Shown: in pieces, positions 50,501 through 62,700 of the stretch | How positions within the stretch are numbered: the first letter of the stretch is position 1 | Layout: the number at the start of each line of letters is the position of its first letter | DNA from: Tubulanus polymorphus | Taxonomy: Eukaryota > Nemertea > Palaeonemertea > Tubulaniformes > Tubulanidae | DNA length: 64,000 nucleotides | Direction: 5' to 3' | Assembly: GCF_964204645.1 (NCBI RefSeq) | Contig: NC_134025.1 | Span: 23,962,001 to 24,026,000 of the forward strand | Notes under the pieces: generated by a model | Database searches by the model: none | The model's input: the letters and a program-made list of their open reading frames with translations, nothing else | What the model was told of the DNA's origin: nothing | Made by a program: the position numbers and the translations under genes

Positions 50501-53500
50501 GATCTAGAAATTTGAGCAGAGGGGGTCAAGCGCAGTGTTTCCCAGATATAATCTTTTTTATATTTCAATGAAAAATGCATTCATAAAAATGTCTGCATTT
50601 CCTTAAGTAATTTCTGGCAGACGCTGTATCAGCAATCGATAAAAGATTTGAATAATGGTTAGTTTCATTGTTAATATGATTGATATCGCTATCAGAAAAT
50701 CTTCGAACACAGAATGGCTAAGACCCCCTTGGATCTGCCCTTGATATATCAGCGATGCTAAGAAAATATACACTGGTAATCCATATGACACCTCGAGATA
50801 AACTAGAAATTTTGGATATTCACGTAAATAACACTAGACTTAGAATTCATTCACTCTAAATAATTTGGTGGTTTATCAAAATGTTCATGTTACTATCTAA
50901 TCGAACGATTACGGACTCAAAAATTTGTGTCATCACTGTGATAGATTGAAATTAAGGTCTTTGAAAAAAGCCAGAAAAAATAAGGCTTAGCTAACGACTA
51001 GCACAGTAGTTCTAGCATTGAAAAATCATATCATTCCAACACAGAGGTCGAGGACAGTATCATTTACAAGGCCGAGTTACGATATCTGAAGGTGAAATCG
51101 ATTAACCAATTGCCTTTTCTAAACTAACAAAATGATTGCTAACACTGAAACAAGAGCTACGCCTCACCTTTCAAGAATAAATATCAATTAAGGGATACTC
51201 CTGGCAATTACTAAGGATGGTACAACCAGCGGGGAAAAAGCTACCGGGGCCGGATTATCCATTCATGTTATTTCCATGGCAACCCAGTGATATGTAATGT
51301 TTGGGGGCTGGCTATTATAGGAACACCATCTTTAGTTATAACGGGGCATAATGTTTCCTACCGCGCCGGATCGACTTCATATTTGGAAAAAATGTCTGTT
51401 AAGTGTGCATGAAAAGAAACCACTCACGACAAATTCAATTACACTGAAGTAGAGGGCGAATATGAATGGAAGATACAGCAGATGAAATCAGGTATAATGT
51501 ATGCAAATGTTTTAAAGGCCAGAAAGATTGTGTAGAAAAGCAGCAGTCAAACTTCTCTTTGTGGAATTATCGGTCACATTCTTTTAACATATCAGCCCAT
51601 TGTTATTTTGCATAAATGGCGAAAAATGAATAGAATTAATCACTTGAATACTCATACTGCTAAGATGTTCTAAAATACAAATAGATGAAGTAGAAGTTGA
51701 TCACCTTTTCTTCCAAGTCGAAATGCCCTATTCAAGAAAAGGGGGTTCATGGGCCCTTCCTAGAACCTTCCTTGAACCCACCCCCAACAGTAGCATGTGC
51801 TTGATGTAAAAACATACAAATGAGTCGCTCAAGTGTACCGGTACTCGTTAATTTCAATCAGCCTTTAGTTAAACATTTCCGATACCCAAACGCATATCCT
51901 TGATGAATTAAACATGAAGTCAATTCATATGTAGCCATCAATATACATAGGCCTATATATATATATCAGAAGTAAATAACAGAATTTTTCCAATGTAGTA
52001 TATTCAGGATCTACAAAATTGACTACCGACACATAGTTCAAACAATAGTTCAAAACAAGCATAGGTAGGCCTAATTCATTTCAGGGTCAGATTTAGGGAT
52101 GGTCTCGGGGGTCAGGACCCCTGCGTTCCTGAGGTGGCCCTTTTTGTCAAGTCAAAGATCATTAAAAACACCAAATTTTCAAGTCATCCTTCGGTAAGAG
52201 CAATTTTGGACATATTTCTTCAAAAACATCTGATACAGAGGGTGGGACCCCACTAATAGCCTAGGAAATGACTTTTTATCTGAAATATGCCTTTTCTCTT
52301 CTTCCGGATCCTGGCCTTTCAAATTTCCTAGATCTGTCCCTGCATTCATCATAGTTCCTCAGGATACGCATCTAGAAGCCTCAGATTTTTCAGGGACAAG
52401 CAGTGGTTCTTCCAGGGCTCGCAAAAGGGGCACACGGTACTGTTTAGAAATGATGTGCCCTGGGAAATTTCTCTTGAAAGAAATCCATATTGTTATTACT
52501 TGATTATTCGAAGTTTGTCAATGCAACTACTAAGGGCGGATCAAAGAGGGGCCCATTTTTGAAGAGGCCACTTGATATTTTCAAGTATGTCCTTTTTATT
52601 GGAGGCAAAGCCGATAGCCCAAGCACCACAGCCAAGATGCCCAATGAGGGGTTAATTGAATTTGCAGAAAAAAAGCTTTAAAATGTCTGTAAGGATATCA
52701 TCAGTGTTAGTTCTTAGCCCTACTTTTTATTGAACTTGGAAAATATGAAAATTAAAACTTTACAATAACATTTTCAATCCCATTCTTCGTGGATGGAGTG
52801 TTTCTAATGTCAATTTTGCAGTTATACTGGGTACCATGAATTAGAGTCAGAAAACTGAGTTTGTCCTGGACCATTGATGCTTTCATGTAACAGTTTTTAA
52901 ACATCGCATCATACTGATGTTATTCAGTACTAAATGTTTTGTACTGCTCGGTGATAGCTGAAAAAAAATCATTCATTTGATGGCATATTTTATCATAATC
53001 GTCGTACCGAAATCTTTGGTTGAAGTGTATATAAAGTATAAACTATTGTAATGAATAAATGAAGAAAAAAATTTAAAAGATAGCAGTGATATAAAGACTC
53101 TGAAGGACAATTGGTAAAAAAATGGAGCATAAATCTGCCCTGACTACTATCATGCATGCCCCTGGATCAACCCTGACGAAGAATCCATTTTCTAAGAAGA
53201 ATTTTTAGGAGGTATCTTTAATTTGAAGTATACCCACATTACATGGTTTCCACAGCTATATGAATTCAAAATTCCCAAGTTTTCCCCCCAAGTATTTCAT
53301 GGGTGATTTTTCAATTTTCCCAAATGGAAATGAACACATATCCTCATGCTACAGTCAACATTTTAGCGGTGACTGGTTGATAAAGGTGGAAGAAAATTGC
53401 CCTTGGGCTTGGCAAATGCGTTATGTGAATTGAAATGTAATGAAGTATTTCCCTGATTTGAGGAAAATTTTAAATTCCCAAATATTACCAAACCGGGAAT

Positions 53501-54062
53501 TATTATTTCAAAATTCCTAAGTTTTTCCCAATTTCCTTGTTCTGTGGGAACCATGACATTACAGCCTCAAAATCTGCAGTACTGTGTCATTTCAAATGAC
53601 AGTGAAGCTGGACACCAGTTTACTTACCCAATCAGCATCAACTTCACAAATACAGTTTATGGCGCCAATATTATCATTGTTCATGGCAAAGATCAAGCAG
53701 TTGTACCCGTCTTCATCTTGTATTTCTAAATCCGCACCGCTGTGTATGAATAATGATAACAGCGAAGCATTTTCGTAAAATACGGCCCAATGTACGGCTG
53801 TCCGTCTTTTTTGATCTTGTAAATCTAAATCAACGCCATGTTGCAACAACAATTCACAAACTTTTTCATGGTCTATACCGGTGTCTTCATTTTTCTTATA
53901 TTTTCTAGCTCCTTGCACGGCATGAATGAGAGCGGTGGCCTTATCCCTCGAGCGACAATTGATCTTGAAGTTAACTGACCGGGAATGTCTCGTTAAGAAA
54001 TCCTTCAATTCTTCCCATTTGCCGGAAAAGGCGAGTTTCAGCAATTGTTTCGATACATCCAT
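38592..54062 (-). CDS. Large ankyrin-repeat protein with acidic and coiled-coil tail
   Basis: Sixteen exons join in phase to give 1381 aa: 53628-54062, 50235-50428, 46978-47185, 46459-46714, 45911-46147, 45761-45835, 45264-45459, 44689-44822, 44396-44586, 42591-43884, 42346-42416, 41909-42180, 41338-41459, 41047-41241, 40517-40576, 38592-38797. Residues about 40-670 are some 16-17 ankyrin repeats (for example DGYSCLHLSVITGNAALLQLL, GLTALHCAASRGHPEC), so it is a protein-binding scaffold. An IQ-like segment (AAKTIQRNLRKVHR) follows near 679-692. Then comes a long acidic region with a run of six Asp, a Lys/Arg/Glu-rich coiled-coil region in exons 10-12, and a Ser/Gln-rich tail ending in a conserved-looking segment (TPDEYQEKIRYKKRNPYD). 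The repeat-plus-IQ layout recalls inversin, but I cannot name the orthologue. The exon 12 acceptor and the small exon 40517-40576 are the least certain. Introns 1 and 2 exceed 3 kb each. Confidence 0.85.
41567..41849. mobile_element. TTAA-flanked MITE (piggyBac-like) with internal palindromes
   Basis: TTAA followed by CCCTTTCAGTGC (41567-41582) is mirrored exactly by GCACTGAAAGGG then TTAA (41834-41849). That gives 12-bp terminal inverted repeats starting CCC and a TTAA target duplication, as in piggyBac-type elements. The element is 275 bp and noncoding. It lies in the ankyrin-gene intron between exons 12 and 13. Inside are three 19-bp palindromes of one pattern: 41680-41698, 41769-41787 and 41812-41830. 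Confidence 0.8.
48105..48170. repeat. Fragment of interspersed repeat R2
   Basis: AGCTGGCCGAGTCGAAC followed by GAGAAACAAGGTATCA and TTTTTTAG resembles the right end of the R2 copies at 9146 and 19698. It is short and diverged. Confidence 0.35.
48457..48535 (+). repeat. Possible tRNA-derived SINE fragment
   Basis: CGCTCAGTCGG (48469-48479) looks like an A box and GTTACGAACCCC (48519-48530) like a degraded B box, about 50 bases apart. The surrounding sequence is unusually GC-rich for the intron. No complete cloverleaf is visible. Confidence 0.3.
50429..53627. other. First intron of the ankyrin gene
   Basis: This 3.2-kb intron shows no coding sequence I can support. It contains degenerate repeat-like text, including GGGTCAGGACCCC-type stretches near 52090-52330 and a block of AATTCCCAA/GGGAATT motifs at about 53250-53560 that recalls the GGGAA-rich repeats in the usherin intron. 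Confidence 0.45.
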
Positions 54063-54628
54063 GAGTGAACACAGTGTTAAAAGGCACGAATGGTTTCACA
54101 TGACAAATCACCGACAACGCCGACACGCCGGCCTTAACAACAACAAAACAATCGAAAAATGCCATGCTGTCAGATCCATGCATGATTTACTACGGGAGGT
54201 GGCGCCATCTAACATTATTGCTTTAATCTACACATTTTGATCATAGAGTTTAGTTCTATCATTTATAAATCATACCCATAAAGGCAAAGCATAGCCTACT
54301 TCAATGGACCAAAAATTGCTGATTATAGTTTTTCTTCCTCCACTGAATTTAGTTACTAAGACTAAGTGGCACAATGAATAAAATCGAATTGATCGGACGA
54401 TACTCTCAAACTCGCACCATTATTACTCGAAAACTGGATAAGTCTCGTACCGCGAGCTTCGCATGACAATCGATACACGATATGCGTGATCAGCTGTGAC
54501 GGTCGTTGAATTATCAGAATTCGTGCTCATTGGTCAAATATAATGGTAAGTATCAATATGGTCTATTTAAAGAGCTTATAAGATATGACTGATATTCGGA
54601 ATGCTTTTACTTTTTTTCGTGCCGCAAT

Positions 54629-55507
54629 ATGTTCCACTTGACTGAGTGGTCATCCAGTTCGACTATTGTATATAAAGCATATCTTGAAAACATAACGTCC
54701 ATGCACTCAACCCAGAACTGGTGCACAAGTCTCCACTCACTTCTGGAATGCCTCGACCTCTCAGGTGTTTGGTGCAATCAAGGGTCAAACCATCCAAAAA
54801 AGATAATTAATCTACTGCAGTCTAAAATAAAAGCTCTTTATTCTTCCATTTGGCTCAAAGAAATTATGACTCAAACAAAAACCCAAAACTCCGATCCTAC
54901 AAACTATTTAAATCACGCTTCATTATAGAAAATTATATTGTTGCCAACAACTTCACAAATCGCCGCGAATTCTCCAAATTACGCCTTGGGTCCCATCATC
55001 TCCGTATTGAAACTGGACGACATCACAAACCTCCAATACCGGTTCCCGATAGGATCTGTCAATTTTGCTCAGATCAATCTGTTGACGATGAACTGCATTT
55101 TCTGATCAACTGTTCATACTCCGACAGTGCCAGGTCTGATATTTTCACGTATTTGGACACTTTTACCGATTTCAGGACCATGTCTCACATTGATAAATTC
55201 GCCTTTCTGATGTCTTACAATAACAACGATCCCGAAATTTCCACAATTGTTTGCGATTTGGTCAATAAACTGGTCAAGCTAAGACTCGACTCCATTTCAT
55301 AGTAATTCCTCAGCTTTGCGACTGAGGGCGCTTTTCTAATTATTTCTTGTATAAGTTCTTGTTTTTTGATTATGCTACTATGTATTATGTATTCTCTATT
55401 TAATGTCATTCTTTAATGTTTTGTCCTGTAAATTTATTGCATGTCTTATCCTATGTATAAATGTTATATACGGCGCAATAAATATAAGTTCAAGTTCAAG
55501 TTCAAGG
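54629..55507 (+). mobile_element. 5'-truncated, frameshifted non-LTR retrotransposon (LINE) 3' end
   Basis: Two overlapping open stretches in different frames (54629-54928 and 54850-55302) carry the C-terminal part of a LINE ORF2-type protein. The first has the typical region after the reverse transcriptase (NWCTSLHSLL and IKALYSSIW). The second has LRLGSHHLRIETGRHHKPP followed by a zinc knuckle C-x2-C-x9-H-x4-C starting at CQFC. The frame change between them shows the copy is broken, and the catalytic domain is missing. After the stop come AATAAA (about 55475) and a tail of AAGTTC units ending near 55507, typical of a LINE 3' end. The 5' edge is uncertain. Confidence 0.82.
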
Positions 55508-56633
55508 TCATCCGGTCATCTACTAACTATCGATCGGCGACCCGATCTCGCGTATCAGTCGTCAGTCAGTAACCTGTCTGTGGTTGAGTTTCACAATACT
55601 CCGATATATTTTCACAACAGCAAGCCCATCCGAATATAAAAGCTAACAACAGTATCCTCTGATTGAGTGCTGATCTGCTGATATGATAGTGCTGTTGAAT
55701 CTAAGCCCATTTGATTTACCACAATGATAGGTAACTTAACTAGCAAACTAATTAGCAAAAAAATTTTGAGTTCTCACTCGTTTTTATGATGAATAAAAAG
55801 TTTTCTCAATTTTATGTTTCTATTTACTTGAACTTTTTATTACCGGTAGGCCTAATCATGAATAGGGCCTAATTGAATAGAAATGTTGAGATAGGGGGGC
55901 CTAAATCAAATTATATTATCAAATGTAAATGATGTCCCCACAATCTTTTGACAAAAAATGGAATCATTTATTTCAAGAAGATTTTTCTGAATTTATGTCA
56001 AGTCAACACAGAACAAAGAAAACTTTTTGATAATCGCAAATGATTTGAGATATCTCGATATACTATCAAATTTTCATTTTTTCTAAATGAATTTAATTTT
56101 TCTGTACACTGAAGCAAGTTTAAGGACCATACTTTCAAAAGGCCAAAGTTATCATTTTAAAGAATTGCATCTGATAAAGCTTCATTCAGTGATTGTAGGG
56201 TAATTTTTACAGATCTATAATGAGGGGTTCAGCAATGAGGAATAGGGCCGCTAAAGAAAACTGCAAAAATGTATGCAAAAGAAATGTAATTGCTGCAAAG
56301 ATGGTGTTAGATTTTATAAATAAAAATGTAAAAATAAAAATCCTATTTTTTAGATTTTTCATTTTTTAGAAAGCTTGGTCTCATTGCAGTGTGGTCAAAA
56401 ATGAATTGTTGCTTGATTTTACAGTTCGGCTTGAACTTCAGCCAACATGATGCAAGCACCTTTGCCATAAAGTCTTGAGAAATAACTCATTAATTATTGA
56501 TTATTGCTGAATTAACCTGTTATAATTGGCGTTATACATGAAGACTTTACTCATTCGATCTATTAAAAATGCATAACAATTCGCTTATAGATCTTTCTAA
56601 CGGAATTCTGAATCAATGCAAATCAACCAGTGG

Positions 56634-56641
56634 TATATATA
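56634..56641 (+). promoter_or_regulatory. TATA-like element before usherin
   Basis: TATATATA lies about 155 bases before the usherin ATG. It would place transcription start near 56665 and give a 5' UTR of roughly 130 bases. This is position and sequence only, and no other core element is evident. Confidence 0.3.
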
Positions 56642-56793
56642 CACGACTGCCACTGTGCGCGGCTATGTTTTTCACATCATTAGATTTTGTTTAGTGGCTT
56701 GCATTTATATGTTTTTCACAGGTACTGCGTGCAATATTGGAAAACTCTGGATGTTCTACTCTTGAGTTGACTGTTAGTGGTATATGACGTCCG

Positions 56794-59700
56794 ATGTCGC
56801 TGGCAAGCATGGCGGCTATTCGCTTCATCATCGGGAGTTTATTCGTAATTTCGGATATTTTTCTGGCAGAGGTGATCGCGCAAGGGAATTTTCCGCGAAT
56901 TTTCAACGTGGAATTATGGAAACCGATCACGACGACTCCTGTTCAAAGCACTTGCGGAATACCAACTCGGACAACATTTTGCCAAAGCGCAGCTGATGTA
57001 ACCGCGACGACGAAAAACTGCCCGGGTGACGAATTTTGTATCCAGGATTGTCCGGTTCGCACGAATTTTCCTCCGTTTTCTTCCTTGCTGTCGGATAGTT
57101 CTTTGCCGACTTGTGCCATAAGAGACACCATCAATTTAAGACCTAATAGTATTCAAGGGGCGTATTCTATACATTTCCAACCCGCGCCCAGCGGTAACAA
57201 GGTCTGTTCGTTGTCGCCGACATCGGCTGTAAGTTTAGGAGCAAACGCAGCTTTTACGATGAGTTTGTGGTTTCAGTTAGACAACTCAGCAGCTGGGTAA
57301 GTGATCAGTTTTTTATGACGATAAAATTTCAATTATTCCATTTTCGAACTAGTAAAACTTCAGGTATACGCTTTACATTTTATTGAATACTGGGAGATAA
57401 TTTATTTATCATTTGAATTCAGTGAAAAAAAGACTTGTTTCATCCCTGATATCGCGTAAGCTATACCTATATGTATATTGAGTTAAATAGGCCTATGGCT
57501 TAACGTCGACGCGATATAATCCGAAGTCAAAAATATTGACAACTTTGCGAATGATACTTACACTCGCGGAAAATCGATATGTGAAGGGTTGTTATAATGA
57601 CATTAACATGGCAGGTCTGATGATTAATTTTCTCTTCCCGCTGAATAATGCCTGACTACCAGTAATCAAACCCCACCTCGGCCCTTAGTTACCGGATGGT
57701 CGAGATGTTGTTCGTCGGTGGGTATTTTTCAAATTAAAGAATTCTCGAACAACGCGCTAGCCCCATTAGAATGTTGACCAATCTATCCCAAAATCCAAAT
57801 CTATCCCGAAAAAAGAAGGAAGATGCTTATAAGCCGGCTAATATTTAGTAGTTGGTCGACTACTTATTACAGATTATTTGAAAAAAATTAATGAATTACT
57901 TGTTGCAAATATGATCATTTCTGATTTTTAGTTTCAGCTAAGATGAAACAGAAAATTCTATGAATTTTTATAGATAAATTTTTCTAATCAACTTCATTAT
58001 ATTTCTTCCATTTTTCCTAACTCGTTAAGATATTTGATTCCGCTAATGGAAGTGTTTGAAATTTCAGAACGCTGATAGAGAAGACGTTGAGCGTATCCGG
58101 TGGATTGATATTTCGAGTGGTCGTAAATACTACGACGGTTACATTTTTCTACCGATCTTCGCAAGGCGAGAAATCAGCCTTACTGACTGAGACTATTACT
58201 CCTAATACCTGGCATTATCTGGCCATACAGGTAAGCCTAATGTTGTCGATATAATGAGAATTATATTTCATCTTTACGAATATGTTTTCTCCCTAGATAA
58301 AGATATGATACAATATATTTGTAGCCTTCTAGATAATGATGATTACACAGAAATCGGGGAAAAGTCATGGATTCTTTTTTTCTTTGAAAAAGTCAGAGAA
58401 TAGTGAGGGAATTTTGTAAAAAAGCTAAATATCAAGGAAAAGTCAGGGAATGTTTTTTAGATTGCCAGATCACGCGTAAAATCAAAGTTTCCATCTTTAT
58501 CCTATGTATTTGTGTTAATTGAGCGGATTATTAGCAGATCAAGTCAGGGAAAACAGTGTGCATGTCAAGGAATAGTCAGGGAAAGAGCAACTCAAAAAAG
58601 GGCCACAGTTACAGTTATCAACCTATCCATTAGTGCCATTAGGCCTATAATGCTACGACAAATTTTTCCAAGATAGTGAGCAACTATCTTGGACTTAGGC
58701 CTATCCCAAGTGTGAGTTATTGATAGATTCATTCCATAAATTATTGATGATGTTTTGGCAGAAATTGCCTTATAATATGTTAAACAGACGTTGAGGTGTT
58801 GCTAATCTCAGACTTCTATGTAAGCGACAGATGTTGTTATATGTGCGACAGAAGGCTGTATAGATTCTCAGAATCAGACGTAGTTTTTGAATCTCTCGAT
58901 GACGCATTTTTATCGAAAGAAAGAACCATGTTCGTGACGAAATAAATGATATGTATGTCAATGTATGGTGAAGAGTAAATTGGAATCATGTTATTTGGTC
59001 TAGAACAGGGTTGCCACTGACCACTCAGGGAATCAGAAAAATCTGGGAAAACTCATGAATTTGACAATTTTTACTAAAAACCTGGAAAACTTGGATAATG
59101 TTAATGACCACCTGTTTCTTTATGAGTATGCGATTCGATGGAAAATGAATGCGTTGTAACATTTTTAACCTAGAAATTTATCTGATTCACGCAGGGAATT
59201 TTGTGTAATCGCGTGAAAAAATAGGGAAAACTCAAGGGATTTGTAAATGGGTGGAAAGTGGCCACCTTGTAGAATACAAAGTGTATTTTCAAAGACTGAT
59301 CGGTGTGAGTGAATATCTGCTTTCGAGTTGCTTTTCATTCCATCTATCAATAATGCCTGTGATGCATTGGATTGCACCAAAAAAGACTGCAAGAAAATTT
59401 TCAATGGCTTCATCGGGCCATTAACATCGGGTCGTCTTAACTGGTCGAATCGGCTATTTTCACTGCGTAACAACCTTGGTTTTCTTATATAATGTCCATA
59501 GCTATCTCGAACCTTTCATGTTTCTTAATCATGATCCACAGTTTTCCGAATTAACACCAATTTCCATACATAATGAATACAACACACGATCGCAAATAAG
59601 CAATTCGAAAAAAATCTATACCAATTTTGCCGTGCTGCCAGTATTGGCTACATGGCGGTATTATTTCATTACGCGAAGCATGGTTTCGTATTGTTGATCG

Positions 59701-62700
59701 GCGTTTCGCACGCATGATCTTATTCGCGTACTACATCATTGCTTAATTACAGATCGACTTCGAAATATGCCCGTCACACTCATAAATATTGCATTACGTG
59801 TTATTGAACTTTCGTGGCGTTTATTAGCATGCGACTATTTGGTTATTTATTGTACTTTAACTCGAAGTGAACTTTTTTGAAAAAGAAAACTCGAACAAGA
59901 GAAAGATTTTTGAATTGGTTTAAGTCTTTATTTAGTAGCCTATGTAATGTTGATGTATCAAATGGTATCAAAATGGCAATGAAACTCTCCATACAGCAAC
60001 TGCTGCTATCAAGAGAAAGACGTAAACAGCAGAACCCGAAAGATGGAATGAGAATTACTTCCTATATAAACCTTGATTATTAGAAATTTTGTAATCTTTT
60101 GTTGGTTTGATTCGCAAACGTTTTAGAAAAGCATTTGAATTTTGTTGTTGAATTTTCAGTCATATCCATGAAATGATTCTTTTCATATTTGTTATATTCA
60201 GTTATTAGTAATGATTTGTCTTTTACCCATAGGTTTACAGTACATCGTGTAGTTTCTTTTTTAACGGGCTCCGCCCTGGCTTTGCTGCCACTCAAACTAT
60301 CACATTGCCTTTACCCATATTTGATGGACAAGGAACTGTAAAAGTTGCCAATAATGCTCAAGGTAATATTGACTTGGTGGAACGTGAAGTATTATTAGTA
60401 AAGTTCTGAATATTGTCGTTATTTATAGAATATCCTTATTGTTTATTTAAAAATCTTTCAGGCAATGGACAATTTTTCGGTCGTTTGCAAGACTTCAAAT
60501 TTTACTCGTACACATTGACGAATAGAGAAATTGGTGAACTTTATTCCGGTGTGTTTCCGTCCGTTCCCCTTCAATCGAATTGTCGATGTCCGGCTACCCA
60601 TCCTCGAGTCCGTCCTCAAAGTAGCCGATACTGTATCAGAAATGGCGTCCCTAATGATAAAACTGGTAATTGCAATTTTACTGTAGTAGAATAGACACTC
60701 TCTGACATGAAGAATAAATAATGAGTTTAAGTTAAAAAATATACAAAATTTTTAAGATAAAAACATCGTTTATGAAAAATTAAAATCAAAAGAGAGAACA
60801 TTTCGAGATCATCGTCTGGTGATAATTTGAAGTATTGTGTCTTTTGATTTAAATTCTTTCGATAAATAAGATTCGTTTTTAACCTTTTAACTTTTCTGTA
60901 TTTTTCTGGATTTTGATATAAAATTTTACTGTCTTTTTTACATCTTAAAGTTTAGTTGTAAATTTGATAACTTACTTTCATTTCTGCTTTCAGCTGATGA
61001 AGTTGTTCGTTTGAATAACTATTCTCATCCACTCGGTTATCTAAACGACGGAGACAGTTCAACATTTTGGGTATCGTCTGATCTCAATGAAGTGACATTA
61101 ACTGTTGATTTACTCGATCAGTTCCAGGTATAGACTTGATAATTAATAGTATCAGTTGTTTGAAGTTATTATTAAAAAACCTATTGTGTAGAAATTGTTC
61201 ACTATTGTTTATGTCTTTAATGAAATTACTTTTTTGAAAAATGTTTACCAACTTCATACATTGATGCTAATCGTAATCCTGCTAATCCTGTATTCATTTC
61301 AGATATTCTACGTTGTGTTAACTTTCTACAGCCCGATGTCACAGTCGATAATCATTGAAAGAATGAAGGATAGTGCTAGCCCGTGGACAAGATGGCAATT
61401 ATATGCTACTGACTGTAAAAAGGAGTTCAACGTCGCCAATAATGGTCAACTAAATACACCGAATGCAGTAAACTGTATTCAGATCGGCAGGTAAGATGAG
61501 CATTGATGATTTTTTTTTGACGCCATGAAACCGTTACAAAAATGTTTTTATATTTCGGCTTAAAAGTGCCTCCTTTAGAGTTGTGAACCTGATATGACAA
61601 TATGATAGCTACTATCCATTTTTTGAGGGGTAATGTGTGAGTCAATGTGCACTACATCAGAATGTTAGGCCATTGTTATGTAGTTTGAATACCAGACAAC
61701 GCAGTGGTATGCTACACACTGTGCAGAAAGGGTTGAGTCCTGGAATGGTATTAGTTTGATTTCTTTTGGTTTCTGTGTGAGTGTGCACTATGTCATCGAT
61801 ATGACTGGTTGCCGGTCAATTCAATTCAGTCGATATTCAAATCCAAAATAACTATTGGTCCTCAATATTATATAATTCCTATTATACTATTTATTGTCCA
61901 CACTGTTAAGCAATATGTTATTTTCCAAGGCGTCAAACTTTCAAGTTTCTGTACATTGATATTCTTGGGCGTTTTCAATTACAGCCAATATGTACCGGCA
62001 CTAATGAATCAAGGCAATGTAACGTTCAATCTGTTATCTCAATATCCCGGCGAACGCCCGGGCTATATGGATTTCTATAATACACCACAATTGAAAGACT
62101 TTGTTCTCGCTGAAAAAGTTCGAGTCACGTTGAAAGGACATCTGTCGCAATTGTACTTGTATTACGGCCTCTTTCAGTACATAATCATTGGCAGGTATGA
62201 AAAAAACCTTCACGTTATTTCTACCCATCTTTTTACTCAGCAATTAGTTCTGTATGCAAAAGTATAACTGATGATATTTTTCTCTGGTACATGCAGGTGT
62301 CAATGTAATGGGTACGCAAAATCATGCGACTTGTCTGCTTTACCGTATAAATGTCAATGCGATCCTCTCAGCAACACAGAAGGGAGTCGGGTTAGTATGC
62401 GAATGCGATGAAATTGAAATAGAAATGTTTAAGAATTGAAATTTGCAAGTTTTGAATGTATTTATCGATCCTGTGATAAAACTATGGTTTCATGAAATTT
62501 CAGTGCGATAGGTGCAAGCCGTTATTCAATGATAAACCATTTAAATCCGGCATGCAGGATAAGGCGTTCAACTGTAAACCCTGTCGATGTCACAATCACG
62601 CCTCGAGTTGTAGATACGACGCGAGTTTAGATTCAGCACCCAACAATCACGATGCGGGTGGCGGCGGAGTTTGTATAAATTGTCAACACAATACTACCGG

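Larger units (their letters stand above)
54063..56793. other. Divergent spacer, ankyrin gene to usherin
   Basis: Both flanking genes start here and run outward. The middle is taken up by a LINE fragment (54629-55507). A TATA-like TATATATA is at 56634-56641. No other gene is visible. Confidence 0.5.

Noticed and set aside
58770-58961. 63-codon minus-strand frame in usherin intron 2
   Set aside because: It looked slightly transposase-like at first, but no motif could be identified and neighbouring frames are closed.
59877-60083. 68-codon plus-strand basic frame in usherin intron 2
   Set aside because: Usherin exons 2 and 3 join in phase without it, and it has no recognisable content or splice sites.
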